Source: Halomicrococcus gelatinilyticus (GTDB lineage Archaea; Halobacteriota; Halobacteria; Halobacteriales; Haladaptataceae). From it: 64,000 nt of DNA. Under the pieces are notes generated by a model. It was not told the origin of the DNA and ran no database searches. It saw only the letters and a program-made list of their open reading frames with translations. The position numbers were made by a program, and so were the translations under genes. Below, in pieces: positions 41,664-50,039 of the stretch (its first letter is position 1; every line of letters starts with the position of its first letter). The stretch covers positions 62,001 through 126,000 of the forward strand of contig CP100466.1 in the NCBI GenBank assembly GCA_024227995.1, in the 5' to 3' direction.

Positions 41664-42329
41664 ATGCGTCGAACGATGCTCGCGTTCGTCGTCGCCATGG
41701 CCGTCGTGACCAGTGGCTGTGCTAGCCTCCAGGGTAGCCCTGACGCACCGACCCAGCACCCATCCGGGACGACGTCAGTGACGCCGACAGCCACGGCGTC
41801 GATGACGCCGACGGCGACCACCACGCCGTCAGCGACCACTGGGCCGACCCAGCGAACCGCCACGTCGACGAGCGAGGACGCGTCGATGCCACAGGTAACG
41901 CTCGCAGGGGCAGAACGGGCCACCGGGTACGCCTGGCAACTGCCGCGGAACGGCACCATGACGACCATCTCGGTGGGAAACCAGGGAGCGAGTGACGCGG
42001 AGTCGCACGCCTACGTCGTCTGGAACGACGCGTCGGTCGACCGCACCGTGGCGATGACGGTCCGGGCGTCGAACGCGACGGTCGCCGAGAAAGCGCTGCA
42101 GTTACCGCCGGACGCAGTCGTTCGCGTCGACGTGCACGAACCGGACACGTACCGCACGACTGTCACCGTCGCCGAAGGGAGCGAGACCGTCTCGGAAGTC
42201 ACAATCACGGACGACCGCGGCAACTTCGACTGCAACGCGAAGTACGTGAACGTCGCCCTCCTCGGGGACGGTCGCGTCGGAACCTCGGTGGACGAGACCC
42301 TGGTCGCTTGCGGCACCACGACCGCGTAG
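41664..42329 (+). CDS. Secreted lipoprotein, unknown
   Basis: 221 residues from the ATG at 41664 (MRRTMLAFVVAMAVVTSGCASL). A Tat/Sec-type signal with a lipobox TSGC, in which the Cys at about residue 19 would be lipid-modified. A Thr/Pro/Ser linker (TPTATTTPSATTGPTQRTAT), typical of S-layer-associated haloarchaeal lipoproteins, precedes a beta-rich C-terminal domain (VTLAGAERATGYAW...VTITDDRGNFDC). Two Cys near the C-terminus (FDCNAKY and VACGTTTA) might form a disulfide. No function can be assigned. Confidence 0.75.
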   Translation: MRRTMLAFVVAMAVVTSGCASLQGSPDAPTQHPSGTTSVTPTATASMTPTATTTPSATTGPTQRTATSTSEDASMPQVTLAGAERATGYAWQLPRNGTMTTISVGNQGASDAESHAYVVWNDASVDRTVAMTVRASNATVAEKALQLPPDAVVRVDVHEPDTYRTTVTVAEGSETVSEVTITDDRGNFDCNAKYVNVALLGDGRVGTSVDETLVACGTTTA

Positions 42330-42338
42330 ACGGGCCTC

Positions 42339-43190
42339 TCACCGCCGGAAGCAGTCGGTGTGGTCCGCCACGAACGTTCGGAAGCTGTTCGGTTTCCGGT
42401 CCAGCACGCGCTCCGCGTCGTCGCTGACCCGCCCGGAGAGGCCGAGTCGAGTGACGGTGTAGAGGACGACCATCACGCCGACCAGCCGGGACGGGACGTC
42501 GCGCGAGCGCATCCGGCGCGCGAACTGGAGGATGGACGGGTTCGGGTACGCGATGCGGCGGTCGAGGGCGGCGGTGAACGCGTCGGCGACCTCGTAGCAG
42601 TCGAGCGCCGCCGGGCCTGTCACGTCGTACGCGGCGTTCTCGTGGCCGGGGTCGGTGAGCGCGGCGACGCCGACGGCGGCGACGTCGCGGGCGTCCACGA
42701 ACCCGGTCTCGCCGTCGCCCGCGGGTACGTAGATCTGGTCGTGCTCGACGACGTCGGGGCGGTGGATCTCGCTGAAGTTCTGCATGAAGTTGGCGGCCCG
42801 GAGGAAGGTGTAGGCCACGTCCGCGCGTTCGAGGTGGCGCTCCATCCGGTAGTGGGGGAGCAGCGGATTGCGCTCCGCACCGAGGACCGACAGGTAGACG
42901 ACGTGTTCCACGCCCACCCGCACCGCAGCGTCGACGAACTCCTGCAGACGGTCGACGCCGACGCTCGGCGGTCGGACGAGGAAGAGGCGGTCGACGTCCG
43001 CGAGCGTCGTCCCCCACGTCTCGGGGCGCTCGAAGTCGAATTCGACGGGCTCCGACTCGCCGCCGGAGGCGGCGGCCTGCGACGGGTGGCGAGTCGCGAC
43101 GCGGACGTGGACCGGGCGGTCGGCGATCTGGTCGACGACCGCCGAGCCGACGGTCCCGGTCGCGCCGGTCACGAGGACGGTCCCGGTCAC
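42339..43190 (-). CDS. NmrA-like/atypical SDR NAD(P)-binding protein
   Basis: 283 residues from the GTG at 43190 (an upstream ATG gives an Arg-rich extension, rejected). The Rossmann motif TGTVLVTGATGTVGSAVVDQI at the N-terminus and the conserved HVVYLSVLGAERNPLLPHYRMERHLERADVAYTFLRAANFMQNF pattern fit the NmrA/TMR family of atypical SDRs, which act as NAD(P)-linked reductases or redox sensors (for example quinone reductase-like). The C-terminus is helical (AVTRLG...). It is convergent with the lipoprotein gene. Confidence 0.85.
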   Translation of the reverse strand: MTGTVLVTGATGTVGSAVVDQIADRPVHVRVATRHPSQAAASGGESEPVEFDFERPETWGTTLADVDRLFLVRPPSVGVDRLQEFVDAAVRVGVEHVVYLSVLGAERNPLLPHYRMERHLERADVAYTFLRAANFMQNFSEIHRPDVVEHDQIYVPAGDGETGFVDARDVAAVGVAALTDPGHENAAYDVTGPAALDCYEVADAFTAALDRRIAYPNPSILQFARRMRSRDVPSRLVGVMVVLYTVTRLGLSGRVSDDAERVLDRKPNSFRTFVADHTDCFRR

Positions 43191-43421
43191 GCCGCGCCTC
43201 CGGCGGCGCACCTCGCGGGACGGGACGGACCGACGGCCGTTACCGACGTCGGACGATGCATCGGCGCCTGCACGGGGCGGTTGCGGAGGGAACGACGGTC
43301 GGTGAGAGGGCGGTGCGGCCGCGGTCCGGTCGACGTGCTGGTCACGTCCGGGGCGACAGACGCCAGCGGTAAAACAGATCGCACCGGACGACGCGACGTG
43401 CCGCAGGGTCGGCCGGAGCAG

Positions 43422-44783
43422 TCAGCGCGGAACGTCACGGAACGCAGCCTCCACAACCTTGTTCAGCGTCGGGTGGGCGTGGATGGATTCGGCGACGTCC
43501 GAGACGGTGCCTGGGGCGGACTGCATCGCTATGACCGCCTCGTGGACGAGCGTCGAGGCGGATTCGCCGACGACGTGGCAGCCGAGTATCTCGCCGTCCA
43601 GGGTGGCGATGGCCTTCGCGAAACCGGTGTCGAGCTTCTTCGCGCGACCCATCGCGGTGTCCTCGTACCGCGCCGTGCCGACGACGTACTCCCGGCCTTC
43701 GGCGGCGAGTTCCTCCTCGGTCGCGCCGACGCCGGCGACCTGCGGTTCGGTGAAGATGACGTGCGGCATCACCGAGAGGTCGATGGAGCGACGCTCGCCG
43801 TGGACGACGCTGGCGACGGTGTGACGCGTCTCGTAGTCGCCGGCGTGCTTGAGCTGGCTGTTGCCGGCGATGTCCCCCTGTGCCCAGACGTTCTCGGCGG
43901 TGGTCTCGAGGTACTCGTTCGTGTCGACGAAGCCGCGTTCGTCGAGTTCGATGCCCACCGCGTCGAGGGCGAGCAGATCGGTGTTTGGTCGTCGGCCGGT
44001 CGCGACGAGCAGTTCGTCGGCGGTCAGCGCGACGTCGCCGGCCTGGCTCTCGGCGTGCAGGGTGACGCCCTCCTCGTCATCCTCGACGGCGGTCGCGCTG
44101 TACCCCGTGTACACGTCGTGGCGCTCCCGTGCGACGTCGGTGATCGTCTCGGCCACGTCGCCGTCCTCCCGGTGGACGAGCGTGTCGTTGCGTTCGAGGA
44201 TGGCGACGTCGGTCCCCATCGACCAGAAGACGTAGCCGAGTTCCACCGAGATGTAGCCGCCGCCCAGGACGACGAGACTGTCCGGCGGTTCGTCGAGGTA
44301 CAGCGCCTCGTCGCTCGTCAGGTACTCGACCTCGTCGATGCCGTCGATGGGCGGCACGGACGGCCGACTGCCCGCCGCGACCACGACGCGTTCGCCGGTG
44401 ATCTCCTCGCCGTCCACCGCGAGGGTGCGCTCGTCGACGAACCGCGTCTCCTCCTTGTAGAGCGTGAGGTGCTCGCGGTCGCGGTAGTCGGCCTCCATGT
44501 TCTCCGCGGCCGACGAGAGCGTCGACGATATCTCGTCGACCATCCCGGCGTAGTCGACACCCTCGACGGTGGCGTCGACGCCGAACCGGCCGGCGTCGCG
44601 GACGCCGTTGAGCACGTTCGCACGCTGGACGAGCATCTTCGACGGGTTGCAGCCCCGGTTGAGACACGTCCCCCCGAGCGGACCCTTCTCTATCAACGCC
44701 GTCTCCAGTCCGGCGTCCGCGGCGGCGGCCGCGACGTTGTTCCCCGTCCCGCCGCCGACCACCACGACGTCGAACTCGGTCAT
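43422..44783 (-). CDS. FAD/NAD-linked disulfide reductase paralogue (Lpd/GCR-like)
   Basis: 453 residues with FAD motif VVGGGTGNNVAA, redox pair GTCLNRGCNPSK, NAD motif VLGGGYISVELG and C-terminal region HAHPTLNKVVEAAF. The His-Pro is kept, but the position of the catalytic-dyad Glu (HPxxxE in Lpd and in the 35032 paralogue, HPALNE) is Lys here. The two proteins are full-length paralogues and share much of the sequence, for example VDVAGMVDE-like and FVDERTL segments. The family includes the haloarchaeal bis-gamma-glutamylcystine reductase, a candidate activity. It is divergent from an HTH-10 gene across 450 bases. Confidence 0.88.
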   Translation of the reverse strand: MTEFDVVVVGGGTGNNVAAAAADAGLETALIEKGPLGGTCLNRGCNPSKMLVQRANVLNGVRDAGRFGVDATVEGVDYAGMVDEISSTLSSAAENMEADYRDREHLTLYKEETRFVDERTLAVDGEEITGERVVVAAGSRPSVPPIDGIDEVEYLTSDEALYLDEPPDSLVVLGGGYISVELGYVFWSMGTDVAILERNDTLVHREDGDVAETITDVARERHDVYTGYSATAVEDDEEGVTLHAESQAGDVALTADELLVATGRRPNTDLLALDAVGIELDERGFVDTNEYLETTAENVWAQGDIAGNSQLKHAGDYETRHTVASVVHGERRSIDLSVMPHVIFTEPQVAGVGATEEELAAEGREYVVGTARYEDTAMGRAKKLDTGFAKAIATLDGEILGCHVVGESASTLVHEAVIAMQSAPGTVSDVAESIHAHPTLNKVVEAAFRDVPR

Positions 44784-45233
44784 CGCCGTCGGTCCCCCGG
44801 CGGTCGCTGCGGTCGGTGGGCGGCGCTTCCGACGCGGACGCCGGCGGCCGGGACCGAGGTGGACGACGGCCGCTTCGGAACGACGCAGCGACCACGCCGG
44901 TGGGGACGGAGAGCGGGACGGCGTCGCCGAACGCTACTGGCCGGTTGGCTGTGCAGTTGCGAGACCATCGACAGCAGTACGTGCACCAGTGGCAAGAATC
45001 TACGGTGGGGTTGCACCGTCACGACACGACGGGACGAGAGCGTCACGCGGCCCCGGCCGCGTCGACAGACTCGAAGTCCGCAGCTACTGACCCCCGGCAC
45101 GCGAGCCGTGCCGTGAGAACGGGGTCGCGACCGGGAGCCGACGCCGCTATCTTCGGGACGCCCTCGACGTGGAAACGACCACCTCGTCGCGTCGGCGAAA
45201 AGAGCCTTGTCGTCCGGGCGGAACTCTAGACCG
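44784..45233. other. Intergenic region, nothing recognised
   Basis: 450 bases between the divergent reductase and HTH-10 genes. Frames on both strands are low-complexity and Arg/Gly/Ser-rich with no domain. It must carry both promoters (an AAAGAGCCTT block occurs at 45199 on the plus strand). No repeat or RNA gene is recognised. Confidence 0.5.
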
Positions 45234-45905
45234 ATGGGGTTCATCGCCGAGTACTCGCTGTCGAATCCGATCCTGCTGGAAACCCGGCGGACGGTTCCCG
45301 ACGTCGAGGTCTCCGTGGAGGACGAGCAGTTCGTCTCCGGCGACCGCTCGCGACTGATCCTCTGGGCGAAGGGGTGCGAGGACGACCTCGAACGATTCTT
45401 CCGGGCACTCCCCGACGACCCGTCAATCTCGGGATTCGAGGTCCTGTCCCGGCTCGCCGGCCTTCGGCTCTTCCGCGTGACGCTGTCCGAGGAGGGGGAG
45501 CGCGGCCTGACGTACGTCAGCGCTATCGACTACGGCATCACGCTGCTCGACATCACTGCGGAAGGAGGGACGGAGACGGACAAAGTGAACTACCGCGCCC
45601 AGATGCCGAACCGCGAGGCGTTCCTGAACTACCGCGAGGAGTGCCAGGAACGCGACCTCTCGTTCGAACTCCATCGGCTCTACCGGAGCGAGGACGACGA
45701 GACGGAGGGGTACGGCGTCACCCCGCGGCAGGCGGAGGTACTCCGGCGCGCGCTCGAACGCGGCTACTACCAGGTTCCACGGGAGGTGTCGACGAAGGAA
45801 CTGGCCGAGGAGTTCGACATCTCCGGCCAGGCGCTCTCCGCACTCCTCCGGCGCGGCCACGCGGCGCTGCTGCAGAGCACGGTCGCCAGCGAGGACGGTA
45901 TTTAA
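45234..45905 (+). CDS. HTH-10 (bacterio-opsin-activator-type) regulator
   Basis: 223 residues from the ATG at 45234 (an upstream ATG at 45207 is less likely). The C-terminal about 50 residues carry the HTH_10 pattern GVTPRQAEVLRRALERGYYQVPREVSTKELAEEFDISGQALSALLRRGHAALL typical of the Bat-like family. The N-terminal domain (about 1-150) is the bacterioopsin-activator-like GAF/HTH-associated region, without recognisable PAS residues. These proteins act as transcription regulators in haloarchaea, with unknown targets. The stop overlaps the TATA-like TTTAAAAC that precedes the HalOD1 gene 60 bases downstream, suggesting a common stimulus pathway. Confidence 0.88.
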   Translation: MGFIAEYSLSNPILLETRRTVPDVEVSVEDEQFVSGDRSRLILWAKGCEDDLERFFRALPDDPSISGFEVLSRLAGLRLFRVTLSEEGERGLTYVSAIDYGITLLDITAEGGTETDKVNYRAQMPNREAFLNYREECQERDLSFELHRLYRSEDDETEGYGVTPRQAEVLRRALERGYYQVPREVSTKELAEEFDISGQALSALLRRGHAALLQSTVASEDGI

Positions 45906-45965
45906 AACGTTGGTGGGCAAACCCGGAAAGACTCCCGTCGTCACCCCATCAGTACAACTACGCCA

Positions 45966-46286
45966 ATGTCAATGGATTCAGCTTACCCGGACGGTACGGA
46001 GCAGCAGACGTCCATCACCTACACTGCGGCCGAGGACGAGAACCCCAGCGAAGCCGTGATCGTGGCCCTCCGGAAAGCGAGCGACCGCTCGCCGTCGCTC
46101 GACGCCGACCGGCCGGGCGACGACATGCTCGAACCGCTCTTCAACACCATCGACCCCGACGCGCTCGACGCGCTCTTCAGTTCGCGGAACGGCACGTCCA
46201 CGCGATCCGGGACGGTCACGTTCACGCACGCCGGATACGAGGTCACCGTGTCCGCCGCGGGCGACGTCACCGTCGCGGACGCGTGA
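45966..46286 (+). CDS. Stand-alone HalOD1 domain protein (second copy)
   Basis: 106 residues (ATG at 45966 or 45972). The HalOD1 pattern SEAVIVALRKASD, then LFNTIDPDALDALF, then GTVTFTHAGYEVTVSAAGDVTV covers residues about 20-105. A TATA-like TTTAAAAC (45901-45908), overlapping the end of the HTH-10 gene, lies about 60 bases upstream. Like the 28329 gene it has no sensor or receiver part. It lies directly behind the HTH-10 regulator, so they may act together, which is inference. Confidence 0.85.
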   Translation: MSMDSAYPDGTEQQTSITYTAAEDENPSEAVIVALRKASDRSPSLDADRPGDDMLEPLFNTIDPDALDALFSSRNGTSTRSGTVTFTHAGYEVTVSAAGDVTVADA

Positions 46287-46430
46287 CGTCACGGCTACCG
46301 GTCTCTTCTCCGCAGCCACGGTCCGACCGCCGACGAACGGGTCACCGTCGAGGCGGCGTCCCAGTCACGACTCCGGCGAGGGGACCCCGTAGTCCGGAGT
46401 TGCCAAGTGCCAGGGCGTCGTGGCTCGGCC

Positions 46431-46616
46431 ATGGACATTCCGCCGGAGGGGAGACTCGAACTGGTCGCCCTCGCACTCGGCGGCGTCGTCGGCCTGCTGG
46501 TCGTCGAACTCGTCGTGCTCCCGGTCGCGCTGCTGGCGGTCGAGTTCGTCGCCGGAATCGTGGAGACCGTCGTCCGGGTGATCACCGAACCTCGTAGGAT
46601 CCGTCGGTCGCGGTGA
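46431..46616 (+). CDS. Small membrane protein, unknown
   Basis: 61 residues from the ATG at 46431 (an ATG at 46407 is possible). Two hydrophobic stretches: LVALALGGVVGLLVVELVVL and ALLAVEFVAGIVETVVRVI. It ends with EPRRIRRSR. The final codons overlap the 3' end of the uracil-DNA-glycosylase-like gene on the opposite strand by about 35 bases. No family is recognised. Confidence 0.5.
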   Translation: MDIPPEGRLELVALALGGVVGLLVVELVVLPVALLAVEFVAGIVETVVRVITEPRRIRRSR

Positions 46617-47247
46617 ACCGACCGAGGTCGGCCGTCTGTCGGTAGTCGGACGCGAGCAGCGCCGACAGTTCGTCGCGGAGGCGGTCGCCGTCGCCGTCCG
46701 ACCACTCCGCCGGGTCGCGGATGGGAACGACGAGGAACCCGCGGCCCTTCAACGGCGTCGCGTGGAGTGCAGCCATCCCACGTTCCATCTCCGCCGCTCG
46801 CGCCGTGTACTCGTAGAGGACGTGCGCCGTCGCGCGCTCGCCGACGGGGAGGAGGACGTGAGCCGCGATGGCCCGCAGTTCGGCGTCGAAGAACGGTTCG
46901 AGGTCGGCGTACGCTCCCTCGGTCGGCGACTCGCCGTCGGGGAGACAGCACATGTGGAGGTAGCTCGCGAACAGGTTCGAGACGGTCGGCTCGTCGCTGT
47001 AGACGTCGCCGAGCAGACCGACCTCGTTCAGTACCGGCTGGAGACGTTCGCCAGCGACGCCGTCGGTGAACGGGACGCCCGTGCTCGTCCCGCCGTGGAC
47101 GTTCGGGTGGTCGCCGACGAGGTGGAAGTCGGCGTTGGCGTCGCCGTAGCCGAACACCGCGCGGTGGTCGCCGTCGGGCGTGCAGGCGTGGTCGCACGGC
47201 GGCGACATGTCGAAGGGGTTGCTCGTTCGGTCGGTGACGTTCTGCAC
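46582..47247 (-). CDS. Uracil-DNA glycosylase-superfamily protein
   Basis: 221 residues from GTG at 47247 (VQNVTDRTSNPFDM); an upstream ATG at 47298 gives a Pro/Thr-rich leader and is less likely. Core pattern: GYGDANADFHLVGDHPNVHGGTSTGVPFTDG fits motif A of the UDG superfamily (GExPG). VSNLFASYLHMCCLPDGESPT and TPLKGRGFLVVPIRDPAEW follow. Haloarchaeal proteins of this type are annotated as UDG. Whether it removes uracil, and whether it has the Fe-S cluster of family 4 (the Cys pairs in PPCDHAC and MCC are only suggestive), is not clear. Confidence 0.75.
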   Translation of the reverse strand: MQNVTDRTSNPFDMSPPCDHACTPDGDHRAVFGYGDANADFHLVGDHPNVHGGTSTGVPFTDGVAGERLQPVLNEVGLLGDVYSDEPTVSNLFASYLHMCCLPDGESPTEGAYADLEPFFDAELRAIAAHVLLPVGERATAHVLYEYTARAAEMERGMAALHATPLKGRGFLVVPIRDPAEWSDGDGDRLRDELSALLASDYRQTADLGRFTATDGSYEVR

Positions 47248-47294
47248 GCACCTCACTTGCAGCGGCCGAGTTAAAGGCGGAGCGGTTGCAGGGG

Positions 47295-47936
47295 TCACTC
47301 GGCGTCCTCGACGACGGCGCGGACCGGCGCTCCGTCGGCCGCCGCGACGGGCAGCGGATACGCCCGGAGCGTGAACCGGCCGGGAAGGTCCGCGAGGTTC
47401 GTCAGGTTCTCGACCACCAGTCGGTCAGCACCGAGCAGTTCGTGGTGGGCCGGGACGCCGTCCGGTTCGCCGGGGGCGGCGTTCGGCGTCGGCGTCGGGT
47501 CGACGCTGAGCGCGTCGAGGGCGACGTGGTGGCCGCGCTCGGCGCACCACGCCGCGGCGTCGGGCGCGAGGTACGGGTGGTCGAGGTAGGCGTCGGTTCC
47601 CCACCGGTCCGCCCATCCCGTCCGGAGGACGAGCATCTCGGCGTCCGTCTCGGGGAGCGCTGCGCGCTCGATGGCGTCGCGGGGGCCGCAGTCGGTGCAG
47701 TCGACGAGGCGCGCGTCGAACGCGAACGTCTCGACGGGGACGGCGTCGAGCGTGCGGCCGTCGGGTTCGGTGTGGCTCGGCGCGTCGACGTGCGTCCCGC
47801 TGTGGGTGCCGAGCGAGAGGTGGGTCACCCGGTAGCCGTCCTCGTCGTGGGTGGCGTGCGGCGACGCCTCCACCGGCGGGTCGCCCGGGTACACCTGCGT
47901 CGACGGGCCGAGCGGGTGGGAAAGGTCGCGGACCAT
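47295..47936 (-). CDS. Cyclase family protein (kynurenine-formamidase-like)
   Basis: 213 residues from the ATG at 47936 (MVRDLSHPLGPSTQVYPGDPPVE). The metal-binding motif is SGTHVDAPSH (HxGTHxDxPxH pattern, residues about 47-56); CTDCGP and HHELLGADRLVVENLTNL are also visible. The cyclase/DUF1460-like family includes bacterial kynurenine formamidases and isatin hydrolases, which open or deformylate amides. Substrate in haloarchaea is unknown. It lies 47 bases upstream of the UDG-like gene, transcribed in the same direction. Confidence 0.85.
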   Translation of the reverse strand: MVRDLSHPLGPSTQVYPGDPPVEASPHATHDEDGYRVTHLSLGTHSGTHVDAPSHTEPDGRTLDAVPVETFAFDARLVDCTDCGPRDAIERAALPETDAEMLVLRTGWADRWGTDAYLDHPYLAPDAAAWCAERGHHVALDALSVDPTPTPNAAPGEPDGVPAHHELLGADRLVVENLTNLADLPGRFTLRAYPLPVAAADGAPVRAVVEDAE

Positions 47937-48066
47937 GGATGCGCTACCGTCCGCCGTCACTAAACGGGACCGAAGGCGTCGGCCCGACGCCCGCCGAACC
48001 TGTCAGCCCGTGGAGCGAACTGCAGTTCGCCGAGCAGTTATGCCGGCGGGGTGTGACGTCGCCGAC

Positions 48067-48408
48067 GTGACCATCGTCGTTCACACCACCGTTCCAGTGA
48101 AACCGGACGAGCGCGCGGTGGCGCTCGAACTCGTCGAGGAACTCGTCGCGCAGTCGCGGGCCGAGGACGGAACGACGACGTACCGGGCGTCGACGGGCGT
48201 GCTGGATCCGAACGCCGTCCGGTTCTTCGAGCGCTACGAGGACGAGACGGCGCTGGAGACCCACCAGGAGTCGGACGCGTACGAGCGGTTCCAGGACGCG
48301 CTGCCGGCCCTGCTCGACGGGGAGCTGGAGACGGTCACCGTCGACGCCGACGGGACGGTCGAGGTCGTCCGCTGGGACGGCGAGGCGGTCACGCGGGTCG
48401 AGCCCTGA
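48067..48408 (+). CDS. Antibiotic-biosynthesis-monooxygenase-type (ABM) domain protein
   Basis: 113 residues from GTG at 48067 (VTIVVHTTVPVKP); an ATG at 48040 would add nine residues. The sequence shows VKPDERAVALELVEELVAQSRAEDGTTTYRASTGVLDPNAVRFFERYEDETALETHQES, the ABM/quinol monooxygenase pattern (ferredoxin-like fold, small cofactor-free oxygenases). It ends in VDADGTVEVVRWDGEAV. The substrate is unknown. Neighbours are the divergent cyclase and the convergent VapC gene. Confidence 0.8.
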   Translation: MTIVVHTTVPVKPDERAVALELVEELVAQSRAEDGTTTYRASTGVLDPNAVRFFERYEDETALETHQESDAYERFQDALPALLDGELETVTVDADGTVEVVRWDGEAVTRVEP

Positions 48409-48479
48409 CCGGGGCAGTTCAGAACGGAAAACCGGCGGGTGGAACGAGAGGACGGCAGCAAGAAGTGAAAGGGAGTCAC

Positions 48480-48920
48480 TCAAACGCCGTGGTCCCGGAA
48501 CCGGAGGAGATCCACCGCCACCGGAAGCGCTTCGAAGTCGTCGTCGGCACCGGCGACGAGCGTCGCATCCCGTTGGTCCGCCAGCGCAACCGCGTGAGCG
48601 TCGGCGAGCGAGACGTGACCGTCGGCCTTCACCTCTCCAGCGAGTCGCCAGTCAGCCCGCTCGATGGTCAGGCCCCGCCGTTCGAGAGCACGGATGTCCC
48701 GGTCGGCGACGCGAAGCGACGCGTCGGTGGGCGTGTCGCTCTCAGCGCCTTCGAACCGAGCAACGAGATAGAACACTTCGCTCGCGTTCGCCTCGGCGAG
48801 ATACCCTTCGGAACCGCCTTCGAAGACGTCGGCCAGCAGGTCGGCGACGACGTCGTCGCCGGGCTCGCCGTAGAGGAACGCGACGAGCGCTTCGGTGTCG
48901 AAGACGTAGGCGTCGCTCAT
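48480..48920 (-). CDS. vapC: PIN-domain toxin VapC
   Basis: 146 residues. The PIN-domain acidic residues are visible in order: Asp in FDTEALVAFLYGE (about 8), Glu in LAEANASEVFYLV (about 40-45), Asp in LADAHAVALADQRDA (about 107) and Asp in LVAGADDDFEAL (about 125). It is an Mg-dependent RNase that typically cuts tRNA or rRNA. The start overlaps the antitoxin stop (ATGA), the usual arrangement of a VapBC module. Confidence 0.9.
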   Translation of the reverse strand: MSDAYVFDTEALVAFLYGEPGDDVVADLLADVFEGGSEGYLAEANASEVFYLVARFEGAESDTPTDASLRVADRDIRALERRGLTIERADWRLAGEVKADGHVSLADAHAVALADQRDATLVAGADDDFEALPVAVDLLRFRDHGV

Positions 48921-49225
48921 TCCTCGGCGTCCTCGGCGTCGGAGGGGCGAAGCCGCTCGGCCCGTTCTCTTTCGCGCTGGTGCGCTTCGTCTTTCAGCTC
49001 TCGTACCCTGTCCAGCAGCTCACCGGGTTCGCGTTCGCCACCGTGGATGCCGTGAAGTTCGTCGAGCGAGGGAATCGGTTCGATGATGATCCGCTCGCCT
49101 TCCTCGTAGACGAAGACTTCACCGGGGGTCTCGATACCGAACTTCTCGCGGAGCGGTTTCGGGATCGTCGTCTGCCCCTTCTGTGACACCCGTACAATCT
49201 CGGGGTTCCTGGTGCTACTCGACAT
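48917..49225 (-). CDS. vapB: AbrB/SpoVT-type antitoxin VapB
   Basis: 102 residues from the ATG at 49225. The swapped-hairpin AbrB domain is clear: IVRVSQKGQTTIPKPLREKFGIETPGEVFVYEEGERIIIEP (about residues 12-52). The charged C-terminal tail (ELLDRVRELKDEAHQRERERAERLRP) would neutralise VapC. It binds the operon promoter and overlaps vapC by four bases. The pair may stabilise the neighbouring accessory DNA or act in stress. Confidence 0.9.
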   Translation of the reverse strand: MSSSTRNPEIVRVSQKGQTTIPKPLREKFGIETPGEVFVYEEGERIIIEPIPSLDELHGIHGGEREPGELLDRVRELKDEAHQRERERAERLRPSDAEDAEE

Positions 49226-49307
49226 AGGTAGTTGTACATTGGGAGTCAAGTATAACTAAACCTTCCGGGTGCGAAGAACCGTTCAGAATCCCGATGGGGC
49301 CTGACGG

Positions 49308-49883
49308 TCACCACTCGTCGCCGAGTCGGTTACGCGCGACGAGGTAGCCAGCGCGGGTCCGCCACGTCCGCCCGCTGTCGACGTGCTCGACGCGGTAGCG
49401 GCTCCCGCACGATCCGCAGCGACGCTCGGCAGGTCGGCTGACCGCCTTCGAGGCGCGGTGGCGGTCGGCGGTCCAGTCGCAGTCGGTGCAGACGAGGCGG
49501 AGGCGGGGGGCGGCGAACGCCTGGCAGTGTCGCGGCGCGTCCACCGCCGCCGCCTTCTCCCGGAACCGCTCCCCGTGGCCGGACTCGCCGAACCGCTGGA
49601 ACTCCCAGGCGTGGACGAGTTCGTGGCGGATGGTGCCGGTGAACTCCTCCCAGCCGAACTCGCGGTAGGCGTCCCACGTCAGACGGACCGTCACCCGTCC
49701 CGTACCGTGGTCGTAGATACAGGCTCCCGCGCGCCGCTTCGCGCGGTCGGATATCTCCCACTCCAGGTCGGTCGGGTCCACGTCGATGGGAACCGTCCGG
49801 GCGTAGTCGACGGCGCGTTCGAGCAGTTGCTCGCGCGTCTCCGGGGGGTACTCGTCCCCGACCGGCCGTTCGTCGGTCGCCAT
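49308..49883 (-). CDS. SprT-family zinc metalloprotease-like protein
   Basis: 191 residues. The catalytic zinc motif HELVHAWEFQRFGESGHGERFRE (HExxH plus a downstream Gly-His and Glu) sits at about 88-110, and two C-terminal CxxC pairs (CTDCDW and CGSCGSRYRV) form a zinc ribbon at about 133-160. SprT/Spartan-type proteins process DNA-protein crosslinks in eukaryotes; in haloarchaea the substrate is unknown. The N-terminus (YPPETREQLLERAVDYART) is helical. It is monocistronic. Confidence 0.87.
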   Translation of the reverse strand: MATDERPVGDEYPPETREQLLERAVDYARTVPIDVDPTDLEWEISDRAKRRAGACIYDHGTGRVTVRLTWDAYREFGWEEFTGTIRHELVHAWEFQRFGESGHGERFREKAAAVDAPRHCQAFAAPRLRLVCTDCDWTADRHRASKAVSRPAERRCGSCGSRYRVEHVDSGRTWRTRAGYLVARNRLGDEW

Positions 49884-50039
49884 CTGGCGGGGGTTGTCAT
49901 CGCCGGTACAAATAACGCGGGGACGTCCGTCGGTCGCCGCGTGCCGTTCACCAGTGAACGACGATGGAGTGGCGTTTCACACCGCCAACCTCCAGAATCA
50001 CTAAGTGCGTGGACGATGATTAAGGACAGGAGTGGCGTC

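Noticed and set aside
44780..45244. 154-residue minus-strand frame upstream of HTH-10
   Set aside because: Arg/Ser/Pro-rich shadow overlapping the HTH-10 start; no domain.
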